Source: Eubacterium uniforme
Lineage (GTDB): Bacteria; Bacillota; Clostridia; Lachnospirales; Lachnospiraceae
DNA length: 64,000 nucleotides
Direction of reading: 5' to 3'
Assembly (NCBI RefSeq): GCF_900167115.1
Contig: NZ_FUXZ01000006.1
Coordinates: 112,708-176,707, forward strand
This document shows positions 26,853-35,563 of this stretch, piece by piece. The stretch's first letter is position 1, and every line of letters starts with the position of its first letter. Under the pieces are notes generated by a model, which saw nothing but the letters and a program-made list of their open reading frames with translations, made no database searches and was not told the origin of the DNA. The translations under genes were made by a program, and so were the position numbers.

Positions 26853-28136
26853 TTAATATAAATTTTCCTGTTCATCTTCACCCTCATTCAAATAAACAGG
26901 GATTCCATTAACCTTCATATCCTCAGTAATTTCAATAACAAGGCACTTCTTACCATCAATCATTTTTGTATTAATAATGTCTGTTCTCTTACTGCTAACA
27001 CGAAGGAGCATGTTCTTATTTTTAACTTCAAAATTCCTTGTAGGTGCCACATTATCAGCAAATAACTTTTCTTCCACCTTTACAGTTGGCACATACTCTT
27101 CCTTAGTAGCATGCTTTACATCAAGATTCTCATCAGAAATTTCAACTCTTGCCTGCTTCTCATAAAGTCTCTTCATGTCAAACTGCTCATCAAACTTCTT
27201 ATCAAAAACTTCAAGTCTGTTATCAGAAACACCACTTCTTTCAAAAGCATCTCTCATAGATTCCTTATCAAGAAATACAGCCTGTCCCGGAGCTTCAGTC
27301 TTCTTATTCTTAACAGTTTCCTTTAGGTTTTCCTGGATTGAAAGGACTGTATCAAATGTTGATTCATCACCTAAAACCTCAGATACAAACTCAGTAAATC
27401 CTTCCTTCTGCTGCTTAGCTGGGAGAGTAACTGAAACACCTAACACTTTTTCAAGGAATGAATCCTGTAACTGATCTGTTCTCTTTGAAAAAGATAAAAC
27501 CGCATTATCATCACTACTTCTTCCATTAAACTCTGGAAATAGAAATCCAGTATCAGGAAGTTCTACCGCAAATATTTGCTTCAATGTATGAATCTCACCA
27601 AGTGCATCATCAAATCCAAGTCCCGGCTTAGTAAGCTTCATAGGGCAAATGCTACAAAGAATATATTTAAATACTTCATCAGAAGCATCATCCATTTCAA
27701 GTCCATCCGAACTAATTCCAGGTACATCATATGCCTGATATATAAGTAAAATCAAGTAATTACCTGTATAGTTATAATTTGCAATTACCTTATCATAAAA
27801 CTCATCTAAAACTGCATCATCCTGAAGCTCTGACTTTCTAAGTTTGTTAAGTAGATCTTTGCCAATGCTAGCTGATGTAGCACCATCTGACATTTCATCC
27901 TTACCTGTTACAAACTCCATATCTATCAAATTCTTACCCGGTGTACCAGAAAGAGTTCTTCTAAATATTTCAAGATACTTATGCATCTCCTCTTCAGGAA
28001 GATTATAAAAAGAATCACTAAATGTCTTAACTTTCTTCTTCTCACCATTAACATAGCATCCCACAAGCCTGTTAATTCCACACTCCTGTATAGTATCATA
28101 TAACGACTTAATCTCGCTTATTTCCTTCTTAATCAT
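26853..28136 (-). CDS. DUF4317 family protein
   Basis: The 427-residue protein is a cytoplasmic member of DUF4317, a family largely of Clostridia with no known function: start MIKKEISEIKSLYDTIQECG, then GCYVNGEKKKVKTF, YNLPEEEMHKYLEIFRRTLSG. The start is placed at MIKK because GGATGGACAG precedes it; an upstream extension lacks support. No signal peptide or membrane segment was seen. It precedes the membrane protein at 26078. Confidence 0.85.
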   Translation of the reverse strand: MIKKEISEIKSLYDTIQECGINRLVGCYVNGEKKKVKTFSDSFYNLPEEEMHKYLEIFRRTLSGTPGKNLIDMEFVTGKDEMSDGATSASIGKDLLNKLRKSELQDDAVLDEFYDKVIANYNYTGNYLILLIYQAYDVPGISSDGLEMDDASDEVFKYILCSICPMKLTKPGLGFDDALGEIHTLKQIFAVELPDTGFLFPEFNGRSSDDNAVLSFSKRTDQLQDSFLEKVLGVSVTLPAKQQKEGFTEFVSEVLGDESTFDTVLSIQENLKETVKNKKTEAPGQAVFLDKESMRDAFERSGVSDNRLEVFDKKFDEQFDMKRLYEKQARVEISDENLDVKHATKEEYVPTVKVEEKLFADNVAPTRNFEVKNKNMLLRVSSKRTDIINTKMIDGKKCLVIEITEDMKVNGIPVYLNEGEDEQENLY

Positions 28137-28290
28137 CGTCTGTCCATCCTTTATTCCCATTTATTTTCACATATAATAATACCATATTTTTATGGGTATC
28201 GTAAATAACCCGTAAATTACCCATAACTCTTGAATTTCAAACTCAATTTATTTACAATCAAACTATATAATAGTTTTACGGGGGTATACT

Positions 28291-29271
28291 ATGAATAATT
28301 TAGAGCCAAAGAAATTAGCATTGCTCAGAATGCTACAAATATATGAAGAATATACAGATTGTGATCATACACTTACTCAGGAGGAAATGTCTAAAAAACT
28401 TGAGAATGAATATGGTATTTCGATTGATAGAAAAACCATATCAAGAAACATTTCTCTTTTGCGTGAAGCAGGTTATGAAATTGAACAAGGGAAGGTTGGA
28501 ACTTATTTGGGCGAGAGGGCTTTTGCTGATGCGGAAATAAGGACTTTAATTGATAGTGTTCTTTCCAGCAAATACATCCCCAGCAAATACTCAAAAGACC
28601 TTATCGATAAACTTTGTGCTTTGACCAGTAAACATTTTAGTTCGCACGTTAAGCACATCCACTCGGTTAAGAATTGGAATAAGACAGATAATCAGTCGCT
28701 TTTCTATAATGTTGAGCTTATTGACGAAGCTATCAACAAGAAAAAGCAACTTAATTTTGATTATAATAAATACGGTATTGATAAGAAATTCCATAAAACC
28801 GCAAACCATCAAGTTAGTCCATATCAGCTTATTATTCACAACCAACGATACTATCTGATGGCGCAAAATGAAAAATACAAATCACTGATTTACTATAGAC
28901 TTGACCATATTACTAATATGACCATTACAGATGAAAAACTTGAGCCTATAACATCAGTCAAAGGATATGAAAAAGGAATAAGTTACAAAGACATATCATC
29001 CCAGCTTCCATATATGTATTCGGATACGCCAGAACGTGTTGAGTTTATAGCTGAAAGCCATCTTATCGATGACATCATCGAATGGTTTGGAAAAGACTTA
29101 ACCGTAACCTGCATTGATGATAACCACATCAAAGTTTCACTTATGGTAAGCAAGCAGGCAATGAGCATTTGGGCATTACAATACTGCCAATACATGGAAA
29201 TCACAAAACCAAAGGATCTACGCGAAAATGTAAAGAATGCGTTGATACATGCAGCAGAGAAGTATAAATAA
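28291..29271 (+). CDS. WYL-domain transcription regulator
   Basis: The 326-residue regulator has an N-terminal winged helix (about 10-70: LTQEEMSKKLENEYGISIDRKTISRNI) and a WYL domain (about 145-225: KKKQLNFDYNKYG, VSPYQLIIHNQRYYLMA, YYRLDHI), then a WCX-like C-terminus. WYL proteins bind nucleic acid or nucleotide ligands and often control defence islands; here it is convergent with the AbiEi-like gene and near the FtsH-like/nuclease-like pair. The GGGGG site is unusual in form. Confidence 0.9.
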   Translation: MNNLEPKKLALLRMLQIYEEYTDCDHTLTQEEMSKKLENEYGISIDRKTISRNISLLREAGYEIEQGKVGTYLGERAFADAEIRTLIDSVLSSKYIPSKYSKDLIDKLCALTSKHFSSHVKHIHSVKNWNKTDNQSLFYNVELIDEAINKKKQLNFDYNKYGIDKKFHKTANHQVSPYQLIIHNQRYYLMAQNEKYKSLIYYRLDHITNMTITDEKLEPITSVKGYEKGISYKDISSQLPYMYSDTPERVEFIAESHLIDDIIEWFGKDLTVTCIDDNHIKVSLMVSKQAMSIWALQYCQYMEITKPKDLRENVKNALIHAAEKYK

Positions 29272-29296
29272 AAACCAGCCTTATGGCTGGTTTTTA
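29269..29296 (+). terminator. intrinsic terminator
   Basis: AAAACCAGCC / GGCTGGTTTT stem with TTAT loop and T-tract, directly after the WYL gene. Confidence 0.92.
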
Positions 29297-29328
29297 TTAT
29301 CACACAATATCATCTAATAAAAATAGCT

Positions 29329-29946
29329 CTATACCAATTCACCCATTAATCCCCCATCATATATATTTCGATATACTTTGTCTGGATATAATGATATATA
29401 TTTCTTAACCATAGAAAAATCGAGATTAATCATTTCAACATATCTTCTTAATCTTTTTTCTAATTCTTTTCCAGATACTTCACTATATTTATCTATAACT
29501 AACATGAAATCTAAAAACTGAAGTGCTGACTTATTCTTCTCGTTTACTTCAACCATAGGTTTATAAACTATTATTGTATTTCCATCCACAGTCTGTTTTC
29601 TTTGTTTGGTTGATGCTTCATTACTACACACTTCATAACACGAAGGATTTTGCGTTGTAAAACCATACTTATTTGCCAGCTGAAGTCCTGTAATATAACC
29701 TGATGTTTTACCATTGGCTTTTAAATATTTCTTTTCAATATAACTATCAAGAGATACTCTACCTTTAGTTCCTAAAATAGTTAAATAAGATAAGAAATAA
29801 ACACCATTATATAAACGTTCAAGTTTTCCCTCATCAACAAGTTTCTTCATCTCTTGTCTCAAATAATCCTTTGAATCACCTGGAAGCTCACTCAAAAATA
29901 TCGGTTCTCCATCTTTATAATTATCTATAATATAATCATATATCAT
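29329..29946 (-). CDS. DUF6088/AbiEi-like antitoxin, no toxin partner
   Basis: The 205-residue protein is of the DUF6088/AbiEi type: N-terminal winged helix (IFLSELPGDSKDYLRQEMKKLVDEGKLERLYNGVYF) and the antitoxin C-terminal domain (GYITGLQLANKYGFTTQNPS). Such genes are normally followed by an AbiEii nucleotidyltransferase toxin, but only 57 bp lie between its stop and the WYL gene end, so the partner is missing. The start MIYDYI is preferred because GTGAGAGTGAGAG precedes it; a longer ORF to 30021 has no site. Confidence 0.78.
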   Translation of the reverse strand: MIYDYIIDNYKDGEPIFLSELPGDSKDYLRQEMKKLVDEGKLERLYNGVYFLSYLTILGTKGRVSLDSYIEKKYLKANGKTSGYITGLQLANKYGFTTQNPSCYEVCSNEASTKQRKQTVDGNTIIVYKPMVEVNEKNKSALQFLDFMLVIDKYSEVSGKELEKRLRRYVEMINLDFSMVKKYISLYPDKVYRNIYDGGLMGELV

Positions 29947-30030
29947 ATCTCTCACTCTCACAATCTTGAAATATATCATTTCAATTTTATGATACTCTTT
30001 AGTATAGTTGATGTCAAGCATTTTTATGCA

Positions 30031-30945
30031 TTAATTAAATAAGTTTTCCCACTTTGTAATATCATCAGGAAGAATATCCTTATACTCAAAATAAAACTCT
30101 TTTAATTGTTCTTTTGTTATTACAATATAATCATCGGTTACAGAATATACGCCTCCCCCAGCATATAAATATACACTATATCCTTGTTTAATATACTCTT
30201 TATAATCCGATGCATCAATTTGTGCATTTCCTCCTTTGACCTGAACTACAGCTTTTCTAATATTATTCTTATCTCTTGAAATAAACTCACACTCTATCTT
30301 TATTGTTGTTGATTTATTAGCTATAGAATTGGATATAAGATAATAATTATCTTTAATTTGAATATAACTTATTACCAATTCCTCTAACTCAAAATCAGGA
30401 AGAGTATCTATTATATTACCATTTCCATATGCTATATCTTTGTATATTTCCGTGTTAGAAATCTTATTATAAACATATTTAGAATAATTAATAAAAATAT
30501 CGTCTTTAATTTTATGAACAATTCCTCCTCTTGGTCGATTAAAAGAAGCTTTCAATATACCTGGGACTTCTAATCCTACTTTATAGGCTTCAACAGGAAC
30601 GACTGCTCCTATATCTAATTCATCAAAACATTTAGATTCAGCTTCCCCCCTAGCCCTACAAATCCAATAAACCCCATCTAAATCTCGCGTCCAAAAAAGA
30701 TCATTTTCTTTAACATTCCAGAATAGATTTAATGCTGGATTTATACGTCCTCTACGACTTTTTATATTCTCTTCTACTGCATACCAAAATTCTTTGTAAT
30801 CTTTAAAACTCTTTTTACCAGAATCATAAATATAACTCCATCCTATAGCGACATACTGTTCTTTTTCATTTCCCAAACAATAGTCAACTAACTTTTGTCT
30901 TTCATTAGTAGCAGTTTTCAAATTAATTCTTGTAACATACTCCAT
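30031..30945 (-). CDS. possible PD-(D/E)XK nuclease-like protein
   Basis: I do not recognise a named family for this 304-residue cytoplasmic protein. Its C-terminal third has ECEFISRD followed by AVVQVKGGNAQID, the spacing of an E...(Q/E)xK restriction-like nuclease core as in Mrr enzymes. The N-terminal half (FWNVKENDLFWTRDLDGVYWICRARG) is aromatic-rich and may be a substrate-reading domain. Start MEYVTRI follows AAGGAGGTAAGGTGT. It sits between the FtsH-like protease and the AbiEi-like gene, all on the minus strand, suggesting one functional unit. The nuclease call is tentative. Confidence 0.6.
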   Translation of the reverse strand: MEYVTRINLKTATNERQKLVDYCLGNEKEQYVAIGWSYIYDSGKKSFKDYKEFWYAVEENIKSRRGRINPALNLFWNVKENDLFWTRDLDGVYWICRARGEAESKCFDELDIGAVVPVEAYKVGLEVPGILKASFNRPRGGIVHKIKDDIFINYSKYVYNKISNTEIYKDIAYGNGNIIDTLPDFELEELVISYIQIKDNYYLISNSIANKSTTIKIECEFISRDKNNIRKAVVQVKGGNAQIDASDYKEYIKQGYSVYLYAGGGVYSVTDDYIVITKEQLKEFYFEYKDILPDDITKWENLFN

Positions 30946-31036
30946 ACACCTTACCTCCTTCATTATTCATTACGAACATTACCATACTTCTACTCTACCA
31001 CCTTCACCAGCCATCTTCAACCGGCAAATCTTCACT

Positions 31037-32293
31037 TTACTTCTTTGAAAAAATCTTTCTCAGTTCCCTGTAAGTTAAGGTTTTGTTATACATCAATTCA
31101 CACACCAATTCGTATAAAACTTCTATGTTTTCTACGATGATTTTCTTGGCGTCACTGTAACATCTTTCAAGTTCTGAAACTACCATTCGTTCCATATTTC
31201 CTCGTGAATATTCTGATGGCATACCGAAATCATATCCCGAGAATCCAGACGTACAATTTTGACCTATCATATTTTCTAATATGGATGTTGCTATCTTTAT
31301 ATCCGCCCTACATCCTACATCAGCATCACCATAATAAATTTCCGTTGCTGCTTTACCGGCAAGTTTTCTTATAACATCGTTTCTTTGCGCATTTGCTGAA
31401 TAATCAAAGTCCTCATTTTGATCAATAACCACAACACCTTTTTCACCACTTTCTGAACAAAAAACTGAAATCAAACTGACTGAATCAGCTGTTAAAATTT
31501 CAGAAACTAACGCATGCCCTGCCTCATGTACTGCAACTCTTTCCATGTTTTTCTCTACTATTGGATTAATGAATTCCGGTGCATTATGAATCAATCTTAA
31601 ATATGCCTTTATCAAATCATCCTGCTCAATCTTTTCTCGTTCATCAAATCCAGCATATATTGTCGCTTCATTCACTATTGTCTCAAGTTCAGCACAAGAA
31701 AGGCCTGAAAAAATCTTTGTAATTTCATCCATATTGATTTTTCCAACACATTTCTTCTGACTAAGATAATGCTCAATAATTCTCCTCGCTTCTTCATTCT
31801 TAGGCTTTCTCATCCTGATTATCTTATCAAAACGCCCCGACCTAATAAGCGAATCCGGCAAACAATATTTATCATTTACCGTAGCTAAAACAAAAACTAT
31901 ATCATCCCTACACTCATCGATACACGCCTGAACGGTAACATATTCTTCAGCATCACAATGACATTCATCTTCATTTGCGAACTTATCCATATCATCTAAA
32001 AAAACAATACTATACGGACTCTTTCTAGCCCTAGCAAATGCTTCCCTTATCTCATCTAAAAATGCTCCATCTGATTTATCCTTTCTTACTACTACAACCT
32101 TACGTCCACTCTCTTTAGCAAATGCTTCCGCCATCAAAGATTTACCAATTCCAGGTATCCCTTCTAGTAGAATTCCTCTTGGCATCCCAACCCCAAGTTC
32201 CATATATTTCTCAGGATTTTTCAAAATATCACAATACCTAAACAAATCAATTTTCACATCATCATAACCAATTATTTTATCAAATTCACTCAT
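31037..32293 (-). CDS. soluble FtsH-like AAA+ metalloprotease
   Basis: The 418-residue protein carries an AAA+ module (Walker A GIPGIGKS 45-52, Walker B IVFLDD 96-101, arginine fingers RSGRFDK 151-157) and an M41-type peptidase with HEAGH at 256-260; a later acidic ADIKIAT segment fits the third zinc ligand. FtsH normally has two N-terminal helices; here the protein begins directly with the ATPase and appears cytoplasmic. It should unfold and degrade proteins using ATP. GGGAGGAGAG gives a strong start. It is followed by the nuclease-like and AbiEi-like genes. Confidence 0.88.
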   Translation of the reverse strand: MSEFDKIIGYDDVKIDLFRYCDILKNPEKYMELGVGMPRGILLEGIPGIGKSLMAEAFAKESGRKVVVVRKDKSDGAFLDEIREAFARARKSPYSIVFLDDMDKFANEDECHCDAEEYVTVQACIDECRDDIVFVLATVNDKYCLPDSLIRSGRFDKIIRMRKPKNEEARRIIEHYLSQKKCVGKINMDEITKIFSGLSCAELETIVNEATIYAGFDEREKIEQDDLIKAYLRLIHNAPEFINPIVEKNMERVAVHEAGHALVSEILTADSVSLISVFCSESGEKGVVVIDQNEDFDYSANAQRNDVIRKLAGKAATEIYYGDADVGCRADIKIATSILENMIGQNCTSGFSGYDFGMPSEYSRGNMERMVVSELERCYSDAKKIIVENIEVLYELVCELMYNKTLTYRELRKIFSKK

Positions 32294-32352
32294 ATCTCTC
32301 TCCTCCCTTCGTACCTTTATACTACCAACACCAATGTCCTAATTTTGGTACA

Positions 32353-32380
32353 TAAAAAAGGAGCACCTAAGTGCTCCTTT
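32353..32380 (-). terminator. intrinsic terminator
   Basis: AAAGGAGCAC / GTGCTCCTTT stem, CTAA loop, T-tract on the minus strand after the AbiEii remnant. A near-identical hairpin is at 37722-37748. Confidence 0.9.
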
Positions 32381-32414
32381 ACAATCATCAATCTATTTAC
32401 CATCATATCAAATA

Positions 32415-32802
32415 TTAGTTTTTATCATAAATATCATTTATTAGTTTTTCCACGCTTCTAACAACTTTATCGTAACTCAACTCTTCTACATAATAATTCT
32501 TCTCTTTATAACTATTCCATAATCTCCTTAATAATTTACTTGACTTTATATTATTTAATTCTTCATATATCTTCTCATCCGTAAATACTGTGTCACGTTT
32601 TTTACAAGTAGCATCAAAAGCTTTCATTAATGTTTCAACGGAATATTCATCATTTACTTCTAATTCATACACATCATAAAGATCTCTCATCCTCGTATTT
32701 GCTTCACCTCTATCAATAATGGTTTGAATTTTTTGCTATATTATCATTTCCATTAGATACATTTCTAACCTTAGCTTTTAACTGTGTGGCATTATTTATC
32801 AT
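32415..32802 (-). pseudogene. AbiEii nucleotidyltransferase toxin, internally deleted
   Basis: The ATG at 32802 overlaps the antitoxin stop (ATGA) and encodes MINNATQLKAKVRNVSNG, the typical N-terminus of AbiEii toxins. After about 24 codons the frame changes and the sequence jumps to TIIDRGEANTRMRDLYDVYE, which belongs near the C-terminus of the family, then runs to 32415. The intervening nucleotidyltransferase core (with the GGxxL and DxD-type catalytic motifs) is gone. The downstream ORF alone (MRDLYDV, 91 residues) would look like a small hypothetical protein. The toxin cannot work as written. Confidence 0.85.
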
Positions 32803-33392
32803 ACTAACACCTCCACATACATCATAATTTCATCATAAACTCCAAGTTTTTCTGCATACTTAACAAGTCTTGAAAGGTCTTTATCCTTACTCCTCATATA
32901 TTCTAAAATCGCTGTCTGATAATTTTGAACGTCAATTTTCCCTCTACTTTTTACTAAATCACAAATGCAACGTTCTTTATCATAACAGTTAACCGTATTT
33001 CCAAAAATGGTCTTTACTTCAGTAATTCCTAAATCGTAGTTTTCTTCTTTCTCCTGATGAACAACAACTCCTTTTTCTCTCAACCGACTGCCACTGAATC
33101 CTTTAGGCACACTAACTCTTATATTATTATATTCCCTATCAATTAATACATGTAAGCTAAGAGCCGTCTCTCCAGAAAACACAGCCTTAGGATAACACTT
33201 CTGTAAGATAAATAAATCATCTTGCCAAGTATCCGAAGTAATATAAATTCCCTGAGCCACTCGCTCTAAATTATATTTTTTCACAAACTGTGCTAAATAC
33301 GTTCTAGAAATATTTTCTTTCTCAACATCACTAGTATACAAATATCCATTATTCTTCTTAATCAATTCATTCATAACATCAAATTTATTCAT
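32799..33392 (-). CDS. AbiEi antitoxin of a decayed AbiE system
   Basis: A 197-residue AbiEi-type protein: N-terminal winged helix (NKNNGYLYTSDVEKENISRTYLAQF-like region) followed by the antitoxin domain (YPKAVFSGETALSLHVL, GITEVKTIFGNTVNCYDKERCICDLV). AbiEi represses its operon and neutralises AbiEii. The gene is intact with AAAGGAGG before the start, but the toxin after it is internally deleted, so it is an orphan antitoxin that may still bind DNA. Confidence 0.88.
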   Translation of the reverse strand: MNKFDVMNELIKKNNGYLYTSDVEKENISRTYLAQFVKKYNLERVAQGIYITSDTWQDDLFILQKCYPKAVFSGETALSLHVLIDREYNNIRVSVPKGFSGSRLREKGVVVHQEKEENYDLGITEVKTIFGNTVNCYDKERCICDLVKSRGKIDVQNYQTAILEYMRSKDKDLSRLVKYAEKLGVYDEIMMYVEVLV

Positions 33393-33593
33393 ATTATCCT
33401 CCTTTCTTTTTTGTTTACATTTGTGCTACTTTATATTATTTTTATATCACAGTTGTAAACATAATTCAAGTAAAAAATACCGTCATGTTATAACATAACG
33501 GTGTTTTCAAAATATTGCCTTTTTTATATTTTATGCAGTAACTTATAATTTCAACTTTACTAATAAAACTATATAATAAGAAAAACTTACCAC

Positions 33594-33620
33594 AAAACAA
33601 GCGGCATTTCTGCCGCTTGC
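33594..33620 (-). terminator. intrinsic terminator
   Basis: CAAGCGGCA / TGCCGCTTG stem, then TTTTG on the minus strand after the BspA-like gene. A second hairpin with arms ACCGTTATG-like lies at 33479-33502. The gap 33393-33634 shows nothing else. Confidence 0.88.
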
Positions 33621-33634
33621 TCTTAATCTTTGTA

Positions 33635-35395
33635 TTATTTTACAACATATTTATTTGTCTTAGCTTTCTTAAGAAGCTTCTTATATACATTCTTCTTAGC
33701 CTTAGGAACCTTAATAGTAAGTTTCTTTCCGCTCTTTCTATAGAAAGCATTCTTACCAACTTTCTTAAGTACCTTTGAATTGATAGTTACTTTTTTAAGA
33801 TTCTTACAATTAGCAAATGCATTTGCTCCAATTGATTTAACATTCTTTCCAATTACAACTGATGCAATCTTCTTATTACCCTTGAATGCCTTAGCACTGA
33901 TTGATGTAACTTTGTATGTAACACCATTAACTGTAATCTTAGTTGCGATCTTTACATTCTTAAGTGATTTCTTATTAAGGCCTGTAACTGTAACTTCACC
34001 AACTTTACCATTCTTGCTTCCGGCTTTAGTTATTTTGTAGATATAATTCTTACCTTCAATAGTTTCGCCTGCCTTTGGAACTTCATTACCAATTTGGATA
34101 TTAGCTTTATCAGATATTTTTACAGTTACATATTTAGAATCTGCATATTTATATGCACCTGCCAAATTAACTTTTAAAACATTTTTAAGTGTATCTGGTA
34201 TAATAACATAAATATTTCCACCATTTATGCAAATTTTATTCTCTGTCTCAATTACATTACGAGCAGAAATATTACCAGCCTTTACTTCTGTTTCAAAATA
34301 TTTTACGATTATTGTTCCATCATTAATTCCTACATATTTATCTCCATAAATTGCAAAATTATAATTTAACTTATCAACTTCAGCAAAACCCTTCATAGAA
34401 ATACTTATAGTTCCTCCATTCATGTTAACAATAGAAGCAGATATAACACCATTTGCAACACCTGAATAATCAATTTTACCGCTATTCATAGTAAATACAT
34501 CATTAAATTCAAAAGCCCTTTCTTTTGTATTAACACTTGATTCAATTGTAGGGCCTTCAATTCTGCATGATGCTAAGTCAGGCATACTTTCATCTGCAAG
34601 ATAATAATTATCTGTACCAATAACGTGATTAGAAACATAATTTTCTGTTTCTGTTTTAAATGTTAATTTTCCATTTCCAGTAAATACAACTGGTATATTA
34701 CTATAAAACAATGACTTAGCATCAACTGTTACTGTATTATTTCCAAGAACCTTAACTTCAAATAATCCATCTGATAATATATCTGAATCTAAAGTATATA
34801 CACAAATTTCATATGGGATATTTGCATTATTCATTGTTAATACAAAATTATCTTTATCATAAGTTAAACCATTTTTTGATAAATCAACTTCAGAAATAAA
34901 TTTATATCCAATTTTATTATTATAAACCATAACATAAAAGTTTGGTTTCTTAGTTGCTTTAGTTAATTTAACATTATAATCACAACACTTTGTTGTACTA
35001 GAAATAAATGTACTGAAATAATAAACCTCACCTTTTTTTAACTTAACAAAAAATTCTACATTCTCTTTGTTTCCAGTATTTGCTGGATCAACAAGTTTAC
35101 CATTATCGTCATAGGTTTGTATCCAATTGCCATTCTTATCATACACATAAACAACAGGTGCATTAGCTTTTGCATCAGTATATACATACATCAAATCATC
35201 TGTTGATGAAATGTACTTAATATACTTCTCATTTTTGTAACCGTTCGCATTAGATACTTTAACACTATCTCCTGCTTTTGTAAGAGTACCTATAACTTTA
35301 GGATTGAACTCCTCCGCATTCACATTTTTATTCATAAATAAAAACGCTCCTGCAACCATTAATAAGACAAATAATAAATTTTTAATTTTCTTCAT
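33635..35395 (-). CDS. secreted BspA-like protein, family copy 1
   Basis: A 586-residue exported protein with a signal peptide (MKKIKNLLFVLLMVAGAFLF, cut near VNA), an N-terminal beta-sandwich module (GTLTKAGDSVKV; FFVKLKKGEVYYF), a beta-helix-like middle with MNNANIPYEI, FTGNGKLTF and MNGGTISI repeats, and a C-terminal BspA/LRR_5 unit (KAFKGNKKIASVVIGKNVKSIGANAFANCKNLKK) ending KTNKYVVK. The start MKKIK is chosen because AAGGAG precedes it. First of three tandem copies. Likely surface-exposed; ligand unknown. Confidence 0.85.
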   Translation of the reverse strand: MKKIKNLLFVLLMVAGAFLFMNKNVNAEEFNPKVIGTLTKAGDSVKVSNANGYKNEKYIKYISSTDDLMYVYTDAKANAPVVYVYDKNGNWIQTYDDNGKLVDPANTGNKENVEFFVKLKKGEVYYFSTFISSTTKCCDYNVKLTKATKKPNFYVMVYNNKIGYKFISEVDLSKNGLTYDKDNFVLTMNNANIPYEICVYTLDSDILSDGLFEVKVLGNNTVTVDAKSLFYSNIPVVFTGNGKLTFKTETENYVSNHVIGTDNYYLADESMPDLASCRIEGPTIESSVNTKERAFEFNDVFTMNSGKIDYSGVANGVISASIVNMNGGTISISMKGFAEVDKLNYNFAIYGDKYVGINDGTIIVKYFETEVKAGNISARNVIETENKICINGGNIYVIIPDTLKNVLKVNLAGAYKYADSKYVTVKISDKANIQIGNEVPKAGETIEGKNYIYKITKAGSKNGKVGEVTVTGLNKKSLKNVKIATKITVNGVTYKVTSISAKAFKGNKKIASVVIGKNVKSIGANAFANCKNLKKVTINSKVLKKVGKNAFYRKSGKKLTIKVPKAKKNVYKKLLKKAKTNKYVVK

Positions 35396-35525
35396 AACTT
35401 TTTTCTCCTTTTTTTTAATGTTTTCGTTTTTGCCTTTCACCATATACACCATTCAGGCAACACAAAAAGTCACAAAATCAAAAATTTTTTTTAAATTTTT
35501 TAAAAAAGTTTTCAAAAAGCCGAAA

Positions 35526-35552
35526 ACAAGCGACATTTCTGCCGCTTGTTCT
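35526..35552 (-). terminator. intrinsic terminator
   Basis: Nearly the same CAAGCGRCA/TGCCGCTTG hairpin as after copy 1, located after copy 2. The similarity shows that the terminator was duplicated with the gene. Confidence 0.85.
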
Positions 35553-35563
35553 TAACATTTCTA

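Noticed and set aside
32415-32690. Independent small gene (91 residues)
   Set aside because: It is explained as the C-terminal part of the deleted AbiEii toxin.
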